A stretch of DNA of 64,000 nucleotides. It comes from Veillonella_A intestinalis (lineage in GTDB: Bacteria; Bacillota; Negativicutes; Veillonellales; Veillonellaceae). Position 1 is the first letter of the stretch, and each line of letters opens with the position of its first letter. The stretch is from assembly GCF_943192895.1 (NCBI RefSeq), contig NZ_CALPCB010000003.1, forward strand, positions 1 through 64,000, given 5' to 3'. Both the position numbers and the translations under genes were made by a program. Below are positions 59,905 through 64,000 of this stretch, piece by piece. The notes under the pieces were generated by a model. It was not told the DNA's origin. It made no database searches and worked only from the letters and a program-made list of their open reading frames with translations.

Positions 59905-62343
59905 TTATGCTTCTGTATCAGAAGTCTTTCTTGTTTTAGATGTTTTTGATTTAGATGTTTTAGTTTTAGTTGTTTTTAATGATTTACTTTCTTTACTTGT
60001 TGTAGCTTCTTGAGTTGTTGCAGCTTGAGTTGTAGCTTGAGTTGTTACTGACTCATCAACTACAGTAGCTTCTTCAGCTTTTTTCTTGCGAGTTCGCTTT
60101 TTAGGCTGTGTTGGACAGGTTTCATTAGAACAGAATTTCTTAGTTGTTCCATTTTTATATGTTTTTTCTGTCATAATGCTACCACAGGTTTCACAAGTTT
60201 CATTAATTGGCTTATTCCAGAGCGTAAAATCACAAGCCGGATAACGATCACAACCATAGAAAATACGACCACGCTTAGACTTACGTTCTACAATGGTCCC
60301 TTCTTTACATTTTGGACAGGTCACGCCAGTACTTACAGTAATCGGTTTAGTATTTTTACAATCTGGGAAATTAGAGCATGCTAAGAAGCGTCCAAAACGG
60401 CCAAATTTATACACCATTGGACTGCCACAAAGATCGCACACTTCATCACTTTGTTCATCAGCAATTTTTACCCGTTCTACTTCATTCGCTTCATCTAGCT
60501 CTTTAGCAAATACAGAATAAAACTCATTTAAAACATCTTGATAGGTTTCATCACCACTGGCAATTTCATCAAGATCTTTTTCTAAATGGACAGTAAAATC
60601 TACATTAATGAACTTTTCAAAATGTTCAATTAAGAAATCCACTACTACAAAACCAAGTTCAGTTGGAATAAACTGTTTATCTTGTTTCTCTACATAATTA
60701 CGCGTCATAATCGTATCGATAATAGGCGCATATGTACTTGGACGTCCAATACCACGTTCTTCTAGCGTTTTAATTAAGCTTGCTTCTGAATAACGAGCTG
60801 GTGGTTGTGTAAAATGTTGCTGCGGATCAACAGCAGTATTTGTCACAACTTGCCCCGCTTCCATACTAGGGATTAATTTTGGCTCCTCCCCATCCTTTTT
60901 AGTATCTTCATAAACTTCAGTAAAGCCTTTGAAAGTAACTTTACTGCCAGAAGCTCGCAAAGTATAGTCTCCGCATGCTAATTGAGCCGTTACAATCTCC
61001 GATTGCTGTGGCGCCATTTGGCTCGCCATAAAACGATTCCAAATTAAAGTATATAATTTTAATTCATCTTTACTCAAAAATGGCTCTACCATTTTTGGCG
61101 GTAATTCTAAAGTCGTAGGTCGAATTGCTTCATGCGCATCTTGGCTACTTTCTTTCGTGCCAAAAACATTAGGTTTTGCTGGGTAATACTCTTTACCAAA
61201 ATTACTAATAATATACTCTTTCGCAGCACTTTGCATTTCTTGCGCGATTCGAGTCGAATCAGTACGCATATAAGTAATTAAACCTACATGGCCATACCCA
61301 CCAATTTCAAGACCTTCGTATAAATGTTGCGCAATCATCATTGTACGCTTAGCCCCAAAATTAAGCTTGCGTACCCCTTCTTGCTGTAATGTAGATGTTG
61401 TAAAAGGAGCTGGTGCTTTCCGTGACCGTTTGCGGCGATCAACACTGAGAACCTCCGCCGTTTGTTTGGCTAACTCAGCCTGAATAGCTAATGCAGTGGT
61501 TTCATCCGGAATAGTAATCTTTTCCTGTCCTTTATGAGTCAATTCAGCCATAAAACGTTCTTTATTGGCTGTCTCATATTGCCCCTCAATAGACCAATAC
61601 TCCTCAGGAATAAAGGCTTGAATTTCTCGTTCCCGCTCACAAATTAACCGTACTGCCACTGATTGCACACGACCAGCACTAAGACCTTTACAGATTTTCT
61701 TCCACAATAAAGGACTTAATTTATAGCCAACAATACGGTCAAGCATACGTCGTGCTTGCTGTGCATCAACCATTTTCTTATCAATCGTACGCGGCGTTGA
61801 AATTGCTTCAGCAACAGCATGCTTTGTAATTTCATTAAAAGTAATACGACATTTTGACGCTTCATCTACGTTTAAAATATACGCTAAATGCCAAGAAATA
61901 GCTTCCCCCTCTCTATCAGGGTCAGTAGCTAATAAAATAGCTTTTGACTCGTCGGCTTCAGCTTGTAATTCTTCTATTAATTTCTTACGAGTAGCCAAAT
62001 TAGAATATCGTGGCACGAAACCATTTTCAATATCGATACCTAATTGACTTTTAGGTAAATCTCGTAAATGCCCCATACTTGCTTTAACTATATAGTCAGG
62101 ACCTAAAAACTTTTCAATTGTCTTTGATTTTGCTGGTGATTCTACGATAACTAATGTCTTACCATCAGGATTATACGTCCGTGGTGGCATAGTTTTAGCA
62201 AGATCGCCTACAGCCTGCATAACAGGCTTAGCTTTGCCCTTAGCTGAAACAGCTACTTTACCTTCCAAGCGACGTTCTTCTTTTTTAGTGGGAGCTTTAG
62301 CCCCTTCTTTTTCTCCTATTACAATGGAACGTTTAATGGACAA
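59905..62343 (-). CDS. topA: DNA topoisomerase I
   Basis: Type IA topoisomerase of 812 residues relaxing negative supercoils. The Toprim domain starts at TLVIVESPAKSKTIEKFLG near residue 63 with DPDREGEAI. The active-site tyrosine is in GLITYMRTDSTR, and three C-terminal zinc ribbons (CDLC, CPKC, CETC) follow. A 60-residue basic N-terminal extension and a long Lys/Thr/Ser-rich tail are unusual. The start is TTG at 62343, supported by GGGAGG seven bases upstream and overlapping the dprA stop by 11 bases. Confidence 0.95.
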   Translation of the reverse strand: MSIKRSIVIGEKEGAKAPTKKEERRLEGKVAVSAKGKAKPVMQAVGDLAKTMPPRTYNPDGKTLVIVESPAKSKTIEKFLGPDYIVKASMGHLRDLPKSQLGIDIENGFVPRYSNLATRKKLIEELQAEADESKAILLATDPDREGEAISWHLAYILNVDEASKCRITFNEITKHAVAEAISTPRTIDKKMVDAQQARRMLDRIVGYKLSPLLWKKICKGLSAGRVQSVAVRLICEREREIQAFIPEEYWSIEGQYETANKERFMAELTHKGQEKITIPDETTALAIQAELAKQTAEVLSVDRRKRSRKAPAPFTTSTLQQEGVRKLNFGAKRTMMIAQHLYEGLEIGGYGHVGLITYMRTDSTRIAQEMQSAAKEYIISNFGKEYYPAKPNVFGTKESSQDAHEAIRPTTLELPPKMVEPFLSKDELKLYTLIWNRFMASQMAPQQSEIVTAQLACGDYTLRASGSKVTFKGFTEVYEDTKKDGEEPKLIPSMEAGQVVTNTAVDPQQHFTQPPARYSEASLIKTLEERGIGRPSTYAPIIDTIMTRNYVEKQDKQFIPTELGFVVVDFLIEHFEKFINVDFTVHLEKDLDEIASGDETYQDVLNEFYSVFAKELDEANEVERVKIADEQSDEVCDLCGSPMVYKFGRFGRFLACSNFPDCKNTKPITVSTGVTCPKCKEGTIVERKSKRGRIFYGCDRYPACDFTLWNKPINETCETCGSIMTEKTYKNGTTKKFCSNETCPTQPKKRTRKKKAEEATVVDESVTTQATTQAATTQEATTSKESKSLKTTKTKTSKSKTSKTRKTSDTEA

Positions 62344-63481
62344 ACTGATTCCTCCCGTATTCCAAGATTATATATCCCTTTGAAGCAGTACGCTCAATAC
62401 ACTGTTTAAGTTCTAAGTTTAACAAACTTAAATGAAGTACTCCTTCAGAAAGATTTGTCTTCATAGCTAATGTCTCTAATGATGTTTCATGAGCATTTGA
62501 TAATGATTCTAAAATCTTTCGCTCCTCCAAAGTAAAGCTTAACACACACATGCCGTTATGGCTACCCATTTTTTGCGATATATCTAAATCTTTCGTATTC
62601 CAATTGTATAAATCAGGCAATTGTTCCGCCTTTGTTAGTAAAGTCGCCCCTTGTGATAATAACCAATGATTCCCCACAAAGTCATCTGTCAACACATTAC
62701 CTGGCACAGTATATACATCACGACCTTCATTGTTGGCTATATCTGCCGTGATCAATGAACCGCTACTAGCTTTAGCTTCCACTACTACGACGGCCTTAGC
62801 AATACCACTAATAATGCGATTACGCATAGGAAAATGTCCTGACTGCGGTGCTACCCCAGGGCCAAACTCAGATAATAAAAGACCACCCTTTTCTTCAATT
62901 TGATGAAAGAGTTTAGCATTACAACGAGGATAACAATGATCAAGACCACAGCCCATGACGGCAATAGTACTTCCTTTTCCCTTTAAAGCCCCTTCATGGG
63001 CATACGAATCGATACCTCGAGCCCCGCCACTAACAATAGTAATGCCATAGCGAACCAATTGCGAAGCAAAGACGGTTGCCACATTACGACCATAAGGTGT
63101 ACAGTTACGAGCTCCTACCATAGCCACTTGTCTAGGGTTTTGTAGTACCGTAATATCACCACGGTAAAACAGCACTTGCGGTGGGTTAAAAATTTCTTTT
63201 AATTGGTCTGGATATATTTCATCTGTAATTCCTAACACTGACATATGATAGCGCTCCATTTGGTGGGCTAACTTCTCTAAATCAATTGCCAATACACCTT
63301 TTATTAAGGCATTCTTATAACGCGTTGCCACTGCAATCCTAGGATCAATTGCCTTATCTCGGTGAATGACCTCCCATACAGTCTGAGCATCTTTATAATA
63401 GGCTAACACTTCTTTTAAAGTAACACTCCCTACATTCGGCAATGAACCGAGGGCAGCCAACATCAATCGTTCATCTTCCAT
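62333..63481 (-). CDS. dprA: DNA processing protein DprA
   Basis: Loads RecA onto incoming single-stranded DNA during transformation. The 382-residue protein has a SAM-like N-terminal domain (LGSLPNVGSVTLKEVL). The Rossmann-like core contains AMVGARNCTPYG, VSGGARGIDSYAHEGAL and GCGLDHCYPRCN, with SGHFPMRNRIISG later. A winged-helix C-terminus (about 315-380) ends it. GGGAG precedes the ATG. It overlaps topA by 11 bases, and comM lies upstream on the same strand. Confidence 0.95.
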   Translation of the reverse strand: MEDERLMLAALGSLPNVGSVTLKEVLAYYKDAQTVWEVIHRDKAIDPRIAVATRYKNALIKGVLAIDLEKLAHQMERYHMSVLGITDEIYPDQLKEIFNPPQVLFYRGDITVLQNPRQVAMVGARNCTPYGRNVATVFASQLVRYGITIVSGGARGIDSYAHEGALKGKGSTIAVMGCGLDHCYPRCNAKLFHQIEEKGGLLLSEFGPGVAPQSGHFPMRNRIISGIAKAVVVVEAKASSGSLITADIANNEGRDVYTVPGNVLTDDFVGNHWLLSQGATLLTKAEQLPDLYNWNTKDLDISQKMGSHNGMCVLSFTLEERKILESLSNAHETSLETLAMKTNLSEGVLHLSLLNLELKQCIERTASKGYIILEYGRNQFVH

Positions 63482-63640
63482 TTTTTACTCCCTCAAACAG
63501 CTATATATACGAATTTATTCCCTATAATAATCTATTTCTTATGCTAACAACTTTATATCTACTGAAATAACAATCACCGCAGCAGAATTAGCTTATGCAA
63601 TCATGTAAACAGAATTAGTTCATGTAAGCACCTAGTTAAA

Positions 63641-64000
63641 TTAGCTCATACGGTAACTCAAAGCCTCTGCTATATAATCAGCTTCAACTTTAACCGATTC
63701 ATGTAAGTCCGCAATAGTTCTCGCCACCCGCAAAATTTTATCATAACTACGGATACTCACTTGTAATCGTTGAAACACTTGAGCTAACATTGTTTCTGCT
63801 ACACTAGTTAATTCACATACATTGAGTAATTGACTATGTGACAACTCACTATTTAATAAAGCCCCTGAAAGATTCTTTTCTTTCAAACACCACTCATGAA
63901 ATTGTCTGGCCTGTATGACTCGGTCTCTAATAACAGCCGACGATTCATTGTCTACATGACCACAAAACTCTTCGTATCTCGGTCGTGATACTTCAATAAC
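63641..64000 (-). CDS. comM: Mg-chelatase-like AAA protein ComM/YifB, 3' part
   Basis: The 3' end of a gene that runs off the right edge. The visible 119 codons begin VIEVSRPRYEEF, contain ESSAVIRDRVIQARQFHEWC and end in an arginine- and leucine-rich helical domain (TMLAQVFQRLQVSIRSYDKILRVA, with the stop at 63641). This matches the C-terminal Mg-chelatase domain of ComM (YifB), a hexameric helicase that drives branch migration in transformation. The N-terminal Lon-like and AAA parts lie outside. Its place upstream of dprA fits other genomes. Confidence 0.88.
   Translation of the reverse strand, partial: VIEVSRPRYEEFCGHVDNESSAVIRDRVIQARQFHEWCLKEKNLSGALLNSELSHSQLLNVCELTSVAETMLAQVFQRLQVSIRSYDKILRVARTIADLHESVKVEADYIAEALSYRMS

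Overview
The window looks like a chromosomal segment of a diderm Firmicute of the class Negativicutes, most likely a Veillonella or close relative. Gene orders are Firmicutes-like: comEA-comEC-holA, rpsB-tsf-pyrH-frr-uppS-cdsA-dxr-rseP-ispG-proS, dprA-topA-trmFO-hslV-hslU, mutS-mutL-miaA and lepA-hemW, together with a PolC-type replicase. The coding sequence is AT-rich. The same segment carries a trimeric autotransporter adhesin with a beta-barrel anchor and an S-layer-homology domain, which only makes sense in a cell with an outer membrane tied to peptidoglycan. The assignment is by gene content and not by database search.

Layout, left to right (nearly everything is on the minus strand). 1-3300: KtrAB potassium uptake and a small siroheme reductase-like protein with a CRP/FNR-type palindrome upstream. 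3300-5320: a small membrane protein, a RelB-type antitoxin next to a truncated RelE-type toxin, a lipoprotein, and tRNA-Ala(GGC). 5480-9600: hemW, lepA, mnmA. 9800-20640: a translation and repair block (PHP phosphatase, P-loop/Asp23-like protein, miaB, mutS, mutL, a methyltransferase, miaA, and a PLP lyase-like protein). 20800-30940: the long rpsB-to-proS operon for translation, isoprenoid and phospholipid precursor synthesis, with a good promoter, a foldable leader and a terminator after proS. 31130-33830: the adhesin. 34150-37440: gluconate permease and gluconokinase behind a promoter embedded in an inverted repeat. 37440-46750: comEA, comEC, holA, a VanW-type protein and polC in one run. 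46900-48150: an M29 aminopeptidase, the first plus-strand gene. 48150-48400: a structured inverted-repeat element between convergent genes. 48400-54400: dCMP deaminase, leuS, a GH18-type secreted hydrolase, pheA. 54500-56300: lgt, a possible 23-codon gene with its own terminator, and a heme-type membrane protein. 56600-64000: hslU, hslV, trmFO, topA, dprA and the 3' part of comM.

How it fits together: most of the segment is housekeeping for translation, tRNA modification, repair, replication and envelope precursors. Four natural-transformation genes (comEA, comEC, dprA, comM) are spread over two operons, suggesting a competent organism.

The most unusual observations are: a PolC replicase from which the whole 3'-5' proofreading exonuclease insert is absent while the polymerase and PHP parts look intact; an adhesin whose chain continues past its outer-membrane anchor into a coiled coil and SLH domain; a ComEC whose C-terminal metallo-hydrolase region lacks the metal-binding motif; a dismantled toxin-antitoxin pair; a large inverted-repeat element at 48168-48370; and a possible tiny gene at 55546-55617.
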